Positions 51,447 through 59,943 of a DNA stretch of 64,000 bases are shown piece after piece. Under the pieces are notes generated by a model that saw only the letters and a list, made by a program, of their open reading frames with translations, made no database searches and had not been told where the DNA came from. Position 1 is the first letter of the stretch, and each line of letters begins with the position of its first letter. Origin of the DNA: Micromonospora pallida (GTDB lineage Bacteria > Actinomycetota > Actinomycetes > Mycobacteriales > Micromonosporaceae). The stretch is from NCBI RefSeq assembly GCF_900090325.1, contig NZ_FMHW01000002.1, positions 5,643,001 through 5,707,000 on the forward strand, written 5' to 3'. A program made the position numbers and the translations under genes.

Positions 51447-51533
51447 ATGCGGACCGTGAACTTCACCCAACTGCGACAGAATCTTGCAGTTCACTGCCAT
51501 CGCTGTCCCGGCTCGCTTGCGGGTGGGAGATGA
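51447..51533 (+). pseudogene. Truncated Phd/YefM-type antitoxin remnant
   Basis: A 28-codon ORF with a good ribosome site (GGAGGTGGTA before ATG 51447). Its start MRTVNFTQLRQNLA is the classic Phd/YefM opening, but it then runs into an unrelated HCHRCPG sequence and stops, so the rest of the antitoxin is missing. The 321-bp stretch between tRNA-Lys and the PIN toxin holds nothing else I can support. Confidence 0.6.
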
Positions 51534-51617
51534 AAACGCTCCTTCGGCACGTCGAGCTTGCCGCGCGTCATTGACAGCGGCGGCTAGCGCATCGACGTCG
51601 AGCAACACGCCACCGCG

Positions 51618-52028
51618 TCAGTCCCAGGTCTCGCTGATGTCGAGGATCTCCAGTCCAGGGGGCATCGCCGGCGATACGGTCTTCGGGTCTCGGGTGACCA
51701 TGTAGCAGCGGTAGAGCACGGCGGTGGCGACGGCGTGCGCGACATCCAGCGACACGTGGAAACGGGCGGCGATGCGGGCAGCTCGGCGACTTGTGGCAGC
51801 GTCGTAGACCGCTACCTGGATGTCACGGTCCTCGGTGAACAACAGGTCAAGCATGGTGGCGGCTGCGGTGCCCGCCAATTCGAGCTGCGCCTGCCCCAGA
51901 CAGAGAGCGGGAATCCACACCTGCTGCTCGGGGTCCTCCTCGGCGAGAGTCAGCATGGCGCCAGGCTCGACGCTGGTCCCCGAGGCGTAGGCAAGCAACG
52001 CAGACGTGTCGAGAACCAGGCCGTTCAC
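51618..52028 (-). CDS. PIN-domain toxin (VapC-like)
   Basis: A 136-residue PIN ribonuclease. LVLDTSALLAYASG has the first metal aspartate; the middle helices include QAQLELAGT; VSLDVAHAVATAVLY and YMVTRDPKTV supply the later acidic residues. GTG 52028 overlaps the stop of the antitoxin gene (GTGA). As a pair with the ribbon-helix-helix protein upstream it looks like a type II toxin-antitoxin system in which the toxin cleaves RNA. Confidence 0.8.
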   Translation of the reverse strand: MNGLVLDTSALLAYASGTSVEPGAMLTLAEEDPEQQVWIPALCLGQAQLELAGTAAATMLDLLFTEDRDIQVAVYDAATSRRAARIAARFHVSLDVAHAVATAVLYRCYMVTRDPKTVSPAMPPGLEILDISETWD

Positions 52029-52306
52029 GCGGCACTGGTCCCCTCGTCGTCGAACTGACGAAGCCACTCGAGGTTGCGAGCCTGCTGCTCGTCACTGATC
52101 GGTGGGAGGGCCGCCAGCCGAGCCCGTGTGCGCTCCACGTCCTCGTCCGTCACCACGTAACCGAGCTGCGCCCACCTCGCCCGGAGACTGTCGGCACGCA
52201 TCTTGCGGCGGAGGATTCCGGCGATAAAACCGGACGTGTTGCCCTGGGTCCGCTCGACGTACGCGGCCACGTCGTCGGGCAGGCTGATGGTGATGCGCCG
52301 AGTCAT
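52025..52306 (-). CDS. Ribbon-helix-helix antitoxin (VapB-like)
   Basis: A 93-residue protein. The first 45 residues, RRITISLPDDVAAYVERT followed by GFIAGILRRKM, form a ribbon-helix-helix DNA-binding fold; the rest is charged and helical, expected to wrap the toxin. It precedes the PIN toxin and overlaps it by GTGA. A small inverted repeat lies directly upstream of the ATG and is probably its operator. Confidence 0.85.
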   Translation of the reverse strand: MTRRITISLPDDVAAYVERTQGNTSGFIAGILRRKMRADSLRARWAQLGYVVTDEDVERTRARLAALPPISDEQQARNLEWLRQFDDEGTSAA

Positions 52307-52311
52307 ACTCT

Positions 52312-52325
52312 CAGCATATCTGCTG
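52312..52325. promoter_or_regulatory. Candidate operator of the toxin-antitoxin pair
   Basis: CAGCA-TATC-TGCTG, a perfect 5-4-5 inverted repeat, begins six bases upstream of the antitoxin ATG; TATGC direct repeats overlap it on the minus strand. Confidence 0.5.
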
Positions 52326-52420
52326 CATACTGACGCTATGCGCCCGGACAGTCACGCCACGCGTTGGTATGCCACCCCCGGCGCCTCGATCCAATCGTCT
52401 GCGAGCCACACGAACCGCCT

Positions 52421-52445
52421 GGGTTCCAGTCCCTGGCCCCCACTC
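52421..52445 (+). repeat. Imperfect copy of the tRNA-Lys 3' end
   Basis: GGGTTCCAGTCCCTGGC followed by CCCCACTCC resembles the tRNA T-arm and acceptor end (GGGTTCGAGTCCCTGGC then GGCCCACTC) at 51273-51297, in the same orientation and 1.15 kb away. It may be a decayed attachment-site copy. The remaining parts of 52326-52579 show no gene or clear signal. Confidence 0.45.
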
Positions 52446-52579
52446 CACCCGGATGCCGCGCTCGCGTCACCACACCCGTCGATCATGGAGTTCGGGCACC
52501 ACGCAAACTTCACAATTGCCACCAATCATCCGCCACAATCCCATGATCGACGGCGGCTTGGGGAAAACTTTGGTGGGGG

Positions 52580-52606
52580 TGTCGAGAATCGGTGAGCGGC
52601 TCCGTC
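52580..52606 (+). promoter_or_regulatory. ECF42-type promoter ahead of the DGPF-sigma operon
   Basis: TGTCGA (52580-52585), a 17-bp spacer and CGTC (52603-52606) match the motif I recall for ECF42 sigma factors (TGTCGA and CG(A/T)C). It is 54 bp upstream of the DGPF start, implying autoregulation. Confidence 0.65.
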
Positions 52607-52659
52607 CCTGGGGTGGAACGTGACCAGAATGGGTCGCACCAGCACCGAGGAGAACCACG

Positions 52660-53082
52660 ATGGCCAAGTACCTGCTGCTCAAGCACTACCGCGGCGCTCC
52701 GGCTGCGGTGAACGACGTGCCGATGGACCAGTGGACGCCGGAGGAGATCTCGGCGCACGTGCAGTACATGAACGACTTCGCGGCCCGGCTCCAGGAGAGC
52801 GGCGAGTTCGTCGACGGTCAGGCGCTCGCCCCCGAGGGGACGTTCGTCCGGTACGACGGTGAGGGGCGTCCGCCGGTCACCGACGGTCCGTTCGCCGAGA
52901 CCAAGGACCTCATCGCCGGCTGGATGGTGATCGACGTCGACAGCTACGAGCGCGCCGTCGAACTGGCCGGCGAGTTGTCGGCCGCCCCCGGAGCGGGCGG
53001 GAAGCCGATCCACGAGTGGCTCGAGCTGCGCCCGTTCCTGGGCGCGCCGTCCACCACCACGGAGTGCCTCGCGCATGGATGA
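52660..53082 (+). CDS. YciI/DGPF-domain protein, partner of ECF42 sigma factor
   Basis: A 140-residue YCII-related protein. The eponymous motif is present as PPVTDGPFAETKDLIAGWMVIDVDSYERAVELA, beginning near residue 70 (DGPF). GAGGAG lies ahead of the ATG. The 3' end overlaps the sigma gene start by eight bases (ATGGATGA), so the two are coupled. DGPF proteins accompany ECF42 sigma factors in many actinobacteria; their biochemical role is unsettled, although the fold belongs to dimeric ferredoxin-like enzymes. Confidence 0.92.
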   Translation: MAKYLLLKHYRGAPAAVNDVPMDQWTPEEISAHVQYMNDFAARLQESGEFVDGQALAPEGTFVRYDGEGRPPVTDGPFAETKDLIAGWMVIDVDSYERAVELAGELSAAPGAGGKPIHEWLELRPFLGAPSTTTECLAHG

Positions 53083-54220
53083 GGCTCTGCTCCGGAGCCT
53101 GACGCCGAACGTACTCGGGATCCTCGTCCGCCGCGGAGCTGACTTCGCGGCGGCCGAGGACGCCGTGCAGGACGCGCTGATCGAGGCGGTCCGCGTCTGG
53201 CCGGCTGACCCGCCGCAGGATCCGAAGGGCTGGCTGGTCACCGTGGCCTGGCGCCGGTTCCTCGACGCGACCCGGTCCGACGCCGCCCGCCGCCGGCGTG
53301 AGGACCTCGTCGACGAGGAGCCGGCACCCGGACCCGTGTCCACGGTGGACGACACGCTCCAGCTCTACTTCCTGTGCGCCCACCCGTCGCTGACGCCGTC
53401 GTCCGCGGTCGCGCTCACGCTGCGCGCCGTCGGCGGGCTGACCACCCGTCAGATCGCCCAGGCCTACCTGGTGCCCGAAGCGACCATGGCGCAGCGCATC
53501 AGCCGGGCCAAGCGCACCGTCTCCGGCGTACGGTTCGACCAGCCCGGCGACGTCGCCACCGTGCTGCGCGTCCTCTACCTGGTCTTCAACGAGGGCTACT
53601 CCGGCGACGTCGACCTCGCCGCCGAGGCTATCCGGCTCACCCGGCAGCTCGCGGCCGCGATCGACCACCCCGAGGTGGCGGGGCTGCTCGCCCTCATGCT
53701 GCTCCACCACGCCCGGCGCGCGACCCGCACCGCGCCCGACGGCAGCCTGGTGCCGCTGGCCGAGCAGGATCGCAGCCGGTGGGACACCAGGTCGATCGCT
53801 GAGGGCGTCGAGATCCTGCAGGCAGCCCTCGCCCGTGACCGGCTGGGCGAGTTCCAGGCCCAGGCCGCCATCGCGGCACTCCACGCTGACGCGCCCGCCG
53901 CCGAGGAGACCGACTGGGTGCAGATCCTCGAGTGGTACGACGAGCTGGCACGTCTGACCGACAGCCCGGTCGTCCGGCTTAACCGGGCGGTGGCCGTCGG
54001 CGAGGCCGACGGACCGCGCGCCGGACTGGCGGCGCTCGCGGCGCTGGACGACTCGCTGCCCCGCCACACGGCGGTGGCGGCGTACCTCCACGAGCGCGAC
54101 GGCGACCTGGCGACAGCGGCACGGCTGTACGCCGAGGCGGCCCACAAGGCCCCCAACCTCGCCGAACGCGACCACCTGACCCGCCAGGCCGCCCGGCTCA
54201 ACGCCCGACGGCGTCGCTGA
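53075..54220 (+). CDS. ECF42-type RNA polymerase sigma factor with TPR-like C-terminus
   Basis: A 381-residue sigma factor, twice the normal ECF length. Region 2 is AAEDAVQDALIEAVRVWP to PKGWLVTVAWRRFLDATRS; region 4 is GLTTRQIAQAYLVPEATMAQRISRAKRTV. The 200-residue helical tail (LVFNEGYSGDVDLAAEAIRLTRQL, RLNRAVAVGEADGP, AAYLHERDGDLATAARLYAEAA) is the ECF42 TPR-like extension thought to replace an anti-sigma factor. It overlaps the DGPF gene and ends 23 bp inside the convergent peptidase gene. Confidence 0.93.
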   Translation: MDEALLRSLTPNVLGILVRRGADFAAAEDAVQDALIEAVRVWPADPPQDPKGWLVTVAWRRFLDATRSDAARRRREDLVDEEPAPGPVSTVDDTLQLYFLCAHPSLTPSSAVALTLRAVGGLTTRQIAQAYLVPEATMAQRISRAKRTVSGVRFDQPGDVATVLRVLYLVFNEGYSGDVDLAAEAIRLTRQLAAAIDHPEVAGLLALMLLHHARRATRTAPDGSLVPLAEQDRSRWDTRSIAEGVEILQAALARDRLGEFQAQAAIAALHADAPAAEETDWVQILEWYDELARLTDSPVVRLNRAVAVGEADGPRAGLAALAALDDSLPRHTAVAAYLHERDGDLATAARLYAEAAHKAPNLAERDHLTRQAARLNARRRR

Positions 54221-56249
54221 CGGGAGGCGCCAGCCGCTGCCACAGGAACTCCAGCGTCAGCGCCCAGTGGAAGGCCCGTTGTTCGTTGTTGGCTGCGGCA
54301 CCGTGCCCGCCCTCGACGTTCTCGTAGTACGACACGTCGTAGCCGTGCTCGCGTAGCCGGGCCGCCATCTTGCGGGCGTGCCCGGGGTGCACCCGATCGT
54401 CCCGGGTCGAGGTGGCGAGCAGCAGCGGCGGGTACGGCCGACCAGCGCGGACGTTGTGGTACGGCGAGTACTCGCGCAGGTAGGCCCAGTCGGCCTCCCG
54501 GTCCGGGTCGCCGTACTCGGCGATCCAGGAGGCGCCGGCCAGCAGCCGGTGGTACCGCCGCATGTCGAGCAGCGGCACGTGGGCGGCCACCGAGCCGAAC
54601 AGCTCGGGGTAGCGGGTCAGCATCACCCCCATCAGCAGCCCGCCGTTGCTGCCGCCCATGATGCCGAGCTGTTCCGGCGTGGTGATGCCGCGCGTCACCA
54701 GGTCGGCCGCCACCGCCGCGAAGTCCTCGTACGCCCGGGGCCGGTTCTCCCGCAGCGCGGCGCGGTGCCACTCGGGGCCGTACTCGCCGCCACCACGGAT
54801 GTTCGCCACGACGTACGTGCCGCCCCTGGCCAGCCAGGCCCGGCCGAAGGTGCCGCTGTAGTACGGCTTCTGCGACTGCTCGAATCCGCCGTAGCCGGTG
54901 AGCAGAGCCGGCACGCCGGTGGCGCCGGGATCCCCCACCACGAAGTACGGCACCCTCGTGCCGTCGGCCGAGGTGGCGAAGAACTGGCGTACCGCCAGGC
55001 CGTCCGCGTCGAAGAACGCCGGCTCCCGCTTGAGCGTCTCGACCAGGCCCTGCACCTCGCCGAGCCGGAGCGTCCTCGATTGCAGAAAGCCTTCCGAGAC
55101 GAGCAGGTACGCGTCGCTGTGATCGGGATCGGTGTCCATGACGAAGCTCTGCTCGTGCTCCGGCACGCCCGCGAGTGGCGCACGCTGCCAGCCCGCGTCG
55201 CCGGGCGTCAACACCTCGAGCCGGCTCCGCACGTCGACGGTGGTGGCCAGGATCAGGTGGTTCCGGGTCCAGACGTGGTAGCTCAACGCGGTGCGGGCGT
55301 CGGGCTCGAAGAGCACGGTCATCTCCCGCGCGCCGGCGAGGAACGCGTCGAACCTGGTCGCCAGCAGCGCGCCGGCCGGGTGGGTCACCCCGTCGAGCGT
55401 CCAGGGCGAACGAAGCCCGATCACCAGCCATTCCCGGTGTACATTCCACCGGGCGTCCTCCGGCACCGGAATCCGGACCAGCTCGCCGGCCGTCGTCAGC
55501 AGATAGCCCTCGCAGCGGTAGAAGTCCAGGCTCCGGACAACGAAGTCACGCTCGAACCCAGGCGTCGAGTCGTGCGAGGCGCGGATCTCCATGTCCTCCG
55601 CCCGCCCCTCGTAGACGACCTCGGCCTCCGACAGCCTGGTGCCGCGTCGCCACCGTTTGACGATCCGGGGATAACCGGAGGTGGTCAGCGACCCGGGCCC
55701 GAAGTCGGTGGCCACGTAGATGTGGTCCGGGTCGATCCAGCAGACCTGGCTCTTAGCCTCCGGCACCTCGAAGCCGTCCGTCACGAACGCACGGCGGTCG
55801 AGGTCGTACTCCCGAACCACCACCGCGTCGGCACCGCCCCGGGACAGGCTGACCAGGACGCGCTGGTGACCGGGACGGAGCCGCTGGACGTTGCTCCAGA
55901 CCCAGTTCTCCTCCTCCTGCGCGGCCAACGCGTCGACGTCGAGCAACACGTCCCACTCGGGCTCGGGTCGGCGGTACTGGTCCAACGTCGTACGCCGCCA
56001 CAGTCCACGCGGGTGCGTCGCGTCCTGCCAGAAGTCGTAGTAGAAGCCGTCCCCGCACCATCCCGGGTAGGGAATGCGCTCGTCGGAGTCGAACACCTGC
56101 CGGATCTCGGCCTGCAAGCGGGGGAACGTCTCGCTGCCCGTCAGCGCCGCGACGGTCTCGGCGTTGCGGTCCCGCACCCACCGGGCGGCATCGTCGCCGT
56201 CAAGGTCCTCCAGCCACAGGTACGGGTCGTCGCCCTCGTCGCTCGCCAC
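54198..56249 (-). CDS. Prolyl oligopeptidase family serine peptidase (S9A)
   Basis: A 683-residue peptidase. An N-terminal segment DDPYLWLEDLDGDDAARWV and beta-propeller precede the hydrolase domain, with the nucleophile in GIMGGSNGGLLMGVML, the acid in STRDDRVHPGHARKMA and the histidine in VEGGHGAAANNEQ. VANIRGGGEYGPEWH is typical. The start is taken as GTG 56249; residues before it are nonconserved. No signal peptide. It differs clearly from the oligopeptidase B at 27992 and is more like proline-specific enzymes. Confidence 0.9.
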   Translation of the reverse strand: MASDEGDDPYLWLEDLDGDDAARWVRDRNAETVAALTGSETFPRLQAEIRQVFDSDERIPYPGWCGDGFYYDFWQDATHPRGLWRRTTLDQYRRPEPEWDVLLDVDALAAQEEENWVWSNVQRLRPGHQRVLVSLSRGGADAVVVREYDLDRRAFVTDGFEVPEAKSQVCWIDPDHIYVATDFGPGSLTTSGYPRIVKRWRRGTRLSEAEVVYEGRAEDMEIRASHDSTPGFERDFVVRSLDFYRCEGYLLTTAGELVRIPVPEDARWNVHREWLVIGLRSPWTLDGVTHPAGALLATRFDAFLAGAREMTVLFEPDARTALSYHVWTRNHLILATTVDVRSRLEVLTPGDAGWQRAPLAGVPEHEQSFVMDTDPDHSDAYLLVSEGFLQSRTLRLGEVQGLVETLKREPAFFDADGLAVRQFFATSADGTRVPYFVVGDPGATGVPALLTGYGGFEQSQKPYYSGTFGRAWLARGGTYVVANIRGGGEYGPEWHRAALRENRPRAYEDFAAVAADLVTRGITTPEQLGIMGGSNGGLLMGVMLTRYPELFGSVAAHVPLLDMRRYHRLLAGASWIAEYGDPDREADWAYLREYSPYHNVRAGRPYPPLLLATSTRDDRVHPGHARKMAARLREHGYDVSYYENVEGGHGAAANNEQRAFHWALTLEFLWQRLAPPVSDAVGR

Positions 56250-56296
56250 CCTCGCAAGTGTTCCCGACGCGTCAGTCGTCGCCCTACCCGCCCGCT

Positions 56297-56310
56297 GTCG
56301 ACATGTCGAC
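56297..56310. promoter_or_regulatory. Perfect 14-bp palindrome between divergent genes
   Basis: GTCGACATGTCGAC lies about 50 bp upstream of the peptidase start and 140 bp upstream of the lipoprotein start. On the minus strand the TGTCGA within it is followed after 16 bases by CGAC, a possible ECF42-type promoter. Confidence 0.35.
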
Positions 56311-56449
56311 TCAGGCCAGCTCCGCCCCGGACTCACCCGCGAAGGTCCGGGCCCACCCAGCCGCGCCGTTCCAGGTTGGTCGGCTGGGATAGCGTGTCCG
56401 TCGATCCGGGGACACCCCCGGCGTCCGTCCTACGGGGAGAGAAAACCAC

Positions 56450-57286
56450 ATGTCACTGTGGAAGAGGTCTGCTGTTCTCGCGGTCACCGCGGTCACGGCG
56501 TTCGCGGTCACCGCCTGCGGCTCGGAGTCCGGCTCGTCGGATGCTCCGCAGCCGCCGAGCGTGCTGAAGCTGCTGGCCAGCGATCTCAAGGGTTCGTTGC
56601 AGAAGGTGGTCGACACCACCGACAAGGCCGAGTCCGTGACCGTGAAGATGGAGGGCACGGCGGCCGGCGAGAAGATCTCGATGCAGGGCGTCATGGACCT
56701 GGGCAACCCGGTCAAGTTCGATATGACGATGCCGGGCGAGGACGGTACTTCGACGACCGTCCGGATGATCGGCACCGCGGTCTACGTCCAGGTGCCGGAG
56801 GCGCAACGGGCGAGCATGGGCGGCAAGAGCTGGCTCAAGATGGACCTGTCCACCGTCGGCGAGGCGGCGGGCATGGACGTCACCAAGCAGTTCGACGACA
56901 TGGACCCGACCAAGCAGGTCAAGACGCTGCTCGCCACCGAGGGGGTCACCGCCGTCGGTGAGGAGACGGTGAACGGGGCGGCCACGGTCCACTACACCGT
57001 CACCACTCCGCTGGCCACCTACCTCGGCCAGCTCGACGCCGAGATGCGGAAGGGCGTCGAGCAGGAACTGGCCAAGCACGGCGTCAAGGAGGTCAAGGTC
57101 GACCTCTGGGTCGACGAGCAGTACCAGCCGCGTCGGGCCCGCATGGTCATGGGCACGATGAGCGACCTGACGATCGACTACACCGACTACGGCAAGCCGG
57201 TCACCGTCGAGACGCCGCCGGCGGCGGACACCACCGACTTCGCGGAGATGATGAAGGAGCTGCAGGACCTGACCAAGGAAAGCTGA
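56450..57286 (+). CDS. LppX/LprG-type lipoprotein
   Basis: A 278-residue lipoprotein. The signal MSLWKRSAVLAVTAVTAFAVTAC ends at a lipobox (TAC, cysteine about residue 23). The mature part has the LppX_LprAFG pattern: repeated strands such as GTAAGEKISMQGVMDLGNPVKFDMTM, MIGTAVYVQVPE, SWLKMDLS, and VDLWVDEQYQPRRARM near the end. Members carry lipids or glycolipids in a hydrophobic pocket outside the membrane. It is followed by a strong terminator. Confidence 0.88.
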   Translation: MSLWKRSAVLAVTAVTAFAVTACGSESGSSDAPQPPSVLKLLASDLKGSLQKVVDTTDKAESVTVKMEGTAAGEKISMQGVMDLGNPVKFDMTMPGEDGTSTTVRMIGTAVYVQVPEAQRASMGGKSWLKMDLSTVGEAAGMDVTKQFDDMDPTKQVKTLLATEGVTAVGEETVNGAATVHYTVTTPLATYLGQLDAEMRKGVEQELAKHGVKEVKVDLWVDEQYQPRRARMVMGTMSDLTIDYTDYGKPVTVETPPAADTTDFAEMMKELQDLTKES

Positions 57287-57299
57287 CCAGAGTCAGGGT

Positions 57300-57335
57300 G
57301 TGCCCGGCCGGTGGATGTCCGCACCGGCCGGGCAC
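57300..57335. terminator. Strong hairpin terminator
   Basis: A perfect 14-bp stem GTGCCCGGCCGGTG / CACCGGCCGGGCAC with an 8-nt loop, between the convergent lipoprotein and pnkp genes. Confidence 0.9.
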
Positions 57336-57360
57336 TGCCGTTTCAGGAAGGCACCAGCGA

Positions 57361-59943
57361 CTACAGCCGTGGGTCGACGGGTTCTGATTCGAGGGCGAGT
57401 ACGGCGAAGACCGGTTCGTGGACCCGCCACAGGGGTTCGCCTCGGGCGGCGCGTTCGAGTGCTTCCAGGCCGAGGGCGTACTCCCGCAGCGCCAGCGACC
57501 GCTTGTGGCCGAGACCGCGCTGGCGCAGCCGTTCCAGGTTGGCCGGCTCGGTGTAGTCGGGGCCGTAGATGATGCGCAGGTACTCCCGGCCACGCACCTT
57601 GATGCCGGGCTGGAGCAGCCCACGCCGGCCCCGGCCGAGGTTGGCGTACGGCTTGACGACCATGCCTTCACCGCCAGCGCCGGTGAGCTCTTCCCACCAG
57701 GCGGTACCCGCAGCGGTCGACTCCGGGTCCGTGGTGTCGACGACCAGCCGACGGGTGGTCTGGACGAGATCGGGTGCGGCGTCCGCGAGCCGGTCGGCGA
57801 GCGCCAGATGCCAACCGTGGTCCCGGTCGTGGTAGGTCGCCCCGTCGGTGGCGAGCACCTGGAAGGGGGCCAGTCGCACGCCGTCCAGGCCGTCGGTGGG
57901 CCAGCAGTAACGGCGGTACGCCTCGGCGAACAACTCACTGTTGTCGGCCCGGGCCCGGGTGCGGTCGAGCAGTACGTCGACGTCGAGCCCCGATGCCTGC
58001 GCCATCCGTAGGGTGTCCAGGGCAACCGGCAGTGCCGCCCGCGCGGCCGCGCCGACTGCGGCGTACTGGTTGCGGAGAAGGTCCTCGGCCTTGGCGGACC
58101 ACGGGAGCAGCTCGCAGTCGAGCAGCAGCCATCCGGTGTCAAGTTCCGTCCACAGCCCGGCGGCGGTGACGGCGGTACGCAGTCGCTCCAGTAGCTGCTC
58201 GGTCAACCCGGGATCGAAGAACGGCCGGCCGGTACGGGTGTACACGGCACCCGTCGTACCGTCGGTGGCGCCGAACCTGGCCCGGGCGGTCGCGGCGTCT
58301 CGGCAGACCAGCGCGACGGCGCGCGATCCCATGTGCTTCTCCTCGCACACGACCTGCGCGACACCGTCGGTCCGGTAGGCGTCGAACGCCTCGGCGGGGT
58401 GCTCGAGCAGGTCGCTGCGCTGGGAGGTGGCGCAGGGGGCCATGGTCGGCGGCAGGTACAGCAGCCATCGCGGGTCGAGCGCGAAGCGGCTCATCACCTC
58501 CAGCGCGCCGGCGGCCTGCTCCTCCCGGACCGTGACCCGCCCGTGGTGGCCGGTCTCGACGGCCCGTTTGCCGAGTACGTCGGTGATGTCGAGCAGGTCG
58601 GGTTCCCGCCGGGCTGCGACACCATCGGCGGTGGACGCGGCCGGCTCTGCGGGCGGGAACGGCTTGACCGGCTCGTACCAGATCTGCTCGGCCGGGACCG
58701 CGACGAGTTCCTTCTCCGGGTAGCGCAGGGCGGTGAGCCGGCCGCCGAACACGCATCCGGTGTCCAGGCACATGGTGTTGTTGATCCACTCCGGCTCGGG
58801 GGTGGGGGTGTGGCCGTAGAGCACCATCGCGCGGCCCCGGTAGTCGTTGGCCCACGGGTAACGCACGGGCAGGCCGAACTCGTCGGTCTCCCCGGTGGTC
58901 TCGCCGTAGAGGGCGAAGCTGCGTACCCGCCCCGACGCCCGGCCGTGGTACGCCTCCTTGAGCCCGGCGTGGGCGACGACCAGCCGCCCACCGTCGAGGA
59001 CCAGGTGGGAGACGAGATCGCGGCAGAAGACCTCGACCTGCTTACGGAACTCCTCGGGCTCGTCGGCGAGTTGGGCCAGCGTCTCGGCCAGCCCGTGGGT
59101 GACCTGCACGTTACGGCCGGACAGAGCGCGTACCAGCTTGTTCTCGTGGTTGCCGGGCACCGCGAAGGCGTGCCCGGCGGCGACCATGCCCATCGCCAGG
59201 CGCAGCACCCCGGGCGAGTCCGGCCCCCGGTCGACCAGGTCACCGACGAACACCACCCGGCGCCCCTCGGGGTGCACCGCGTCGACGGCCCGCCCCGCCT
59301 CGTCCCGGACCATTGCGTAGCCGAGCTGGCCGAGCAGGGTCTCCAGTTCCCGGCGGCAGCCGTGCACGTCACCGATTACGTCGAACGGGCCGGTCTCGTG
59401 GCGGTAGTCGTTGAGCAGCGGCTCCCGGACGATCGTCGCGGCCTGCACCTCGTCGACCCCACGCAACACGTGGACCCTGCGGAAGCCCTCCCGGGCCAGG
59501 CCACGCAGCGACCGGCGGAGCTGGTCGTGCTGGCGACGGACCACGTGCGCGCCGAAGTCCCGGTCCGCCCGCTGCGCGTTGCGTTCGACGCAGACCTTCT
59601 CGGGTACGTCGAGCACGATCGCCACCGGCAGCACGTCATGCGCGCGGGCCAGCGCGACGAGTTTCTTCCTCGCGTCCGGCTGGATGTTGGTCGCGTCGAC
59701 GACGGTCAGGAGCCCGGCGGCCAGCCGCTTGCCGGCGATGTAGTACAGGACGTCGAACGCGTCCGCACTCGCCGCCTGGTTGTTCTCGTCGCCGCTGACC
59801 AGGCCCCGGCAGAAGTCGCTGGAGATCACTTCGAAGGGGTTGAAGCGGGTGGCGGCGAAGGTCGACTTGCCGGACCCGGACACGCCGACCAGCGCGACCA
59901 GGCAGAGCTGTGGGATGGCGAGCTGCTGTTCGGTGTCGGTCAT
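57361..59943 (-). CDS. pnkp: Polynucleotide kinase-phosphatase Pnkp (RNA repair)
   Basis: An 860-residue three-domain enzyme. Kinase: P-loop GVSGSGKSTFA at residues 20-30 and a catalytic VISSDFCRG. Phosphatase (calcineurin-like): FDVIGDVHGCRRE, VFVGDLVDRGPDS, AVPGNHENKL and VVAHAGLKE. Ligase-like adenylyltransferase: CEEKHMGSRAVALVCRD with the adenylated lysine, followed by GGEGMVVKPYANL. It heals and seals broken RNA ends with Hen1. ATG 59943 overlaps the hen1 stop (ATGA). Confidence 0.95.
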   Translation of the reverse strand: MTDTEQQLAIPQLCLVALVGVSGSGKSTFAATRFNPFEVISSDFCRGLVSGDENNQAASADAFDVLYYIAGKRLAAGLLTVVDATNIQPDARKKLVALARAHDVLPVAIVLDVPEKVCVERNAQRADRDFGAHVVRRQHDQLRRSLRGLAREGFRRVHVLRGVDEVQAATIVREPLLNDYRHETGPFDVIGDVHGCRRELETLLGQLGYAMVRDEAGRAVDAVHPEGRRVVFVGDLVDRGPDSPGVLRLAMGMVAAGHAFAVPGNHENKLVRALSGRNVQVTHGLAETLAQLADEPEEFRKQVEVFCRDLVSHLVLDGGRLVVAHAGLKEAYHGRASGRVRSFALYGETTGETDEFGLPVRYPWANDYRGRAMVLYGHTPTPEPEWINNTMCLDTGCVFGGRLTALRYPEKELVAVPAEQIWYEPVKPFPPAEPAASTADGVAARREPDLLDITDVLGKRAVETGHHGRVTVREEQAAGALEVMSRFALDPRWLLYLPPTMAPCATSQRSDLLEHPAEAFDAYRTDGVAQVVCEEKHMGSRAVALVCRDAATARARFGATDGTTGAVYTRTGRPFFDPGLTEQLLERLRTAVTAAGLWTELDTGWLLLDCELLPWSAKAEDLLRNQYAAVGAAARAALPVALDTLRMAQASGLDVDVLLDRTRARADNSELFAEAYRRYCWPTDGLDGVRLAPFQVLATDGATYHDRDHGWHLALADRLADAAPDLVQTTRRLVVDTTDPESTAAGTAWWEELTGAGGEGMVVKPYANLGRGRRGLLQPGIKVRGREYLRIIYGPDYTEPANLERLRQRGLGHKRSLALREYALGLEALERAARGEPLWRVHEPVFAVLALESEPVDPRL

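Noticed and set aside
51270..51608. A 112-codon minus-strand frame running into tRNA-Lys
   Set aside because: It reads through the tRNA gene, has no ribosome site, and conflicts with the antitoxin-like stub on the other strand.
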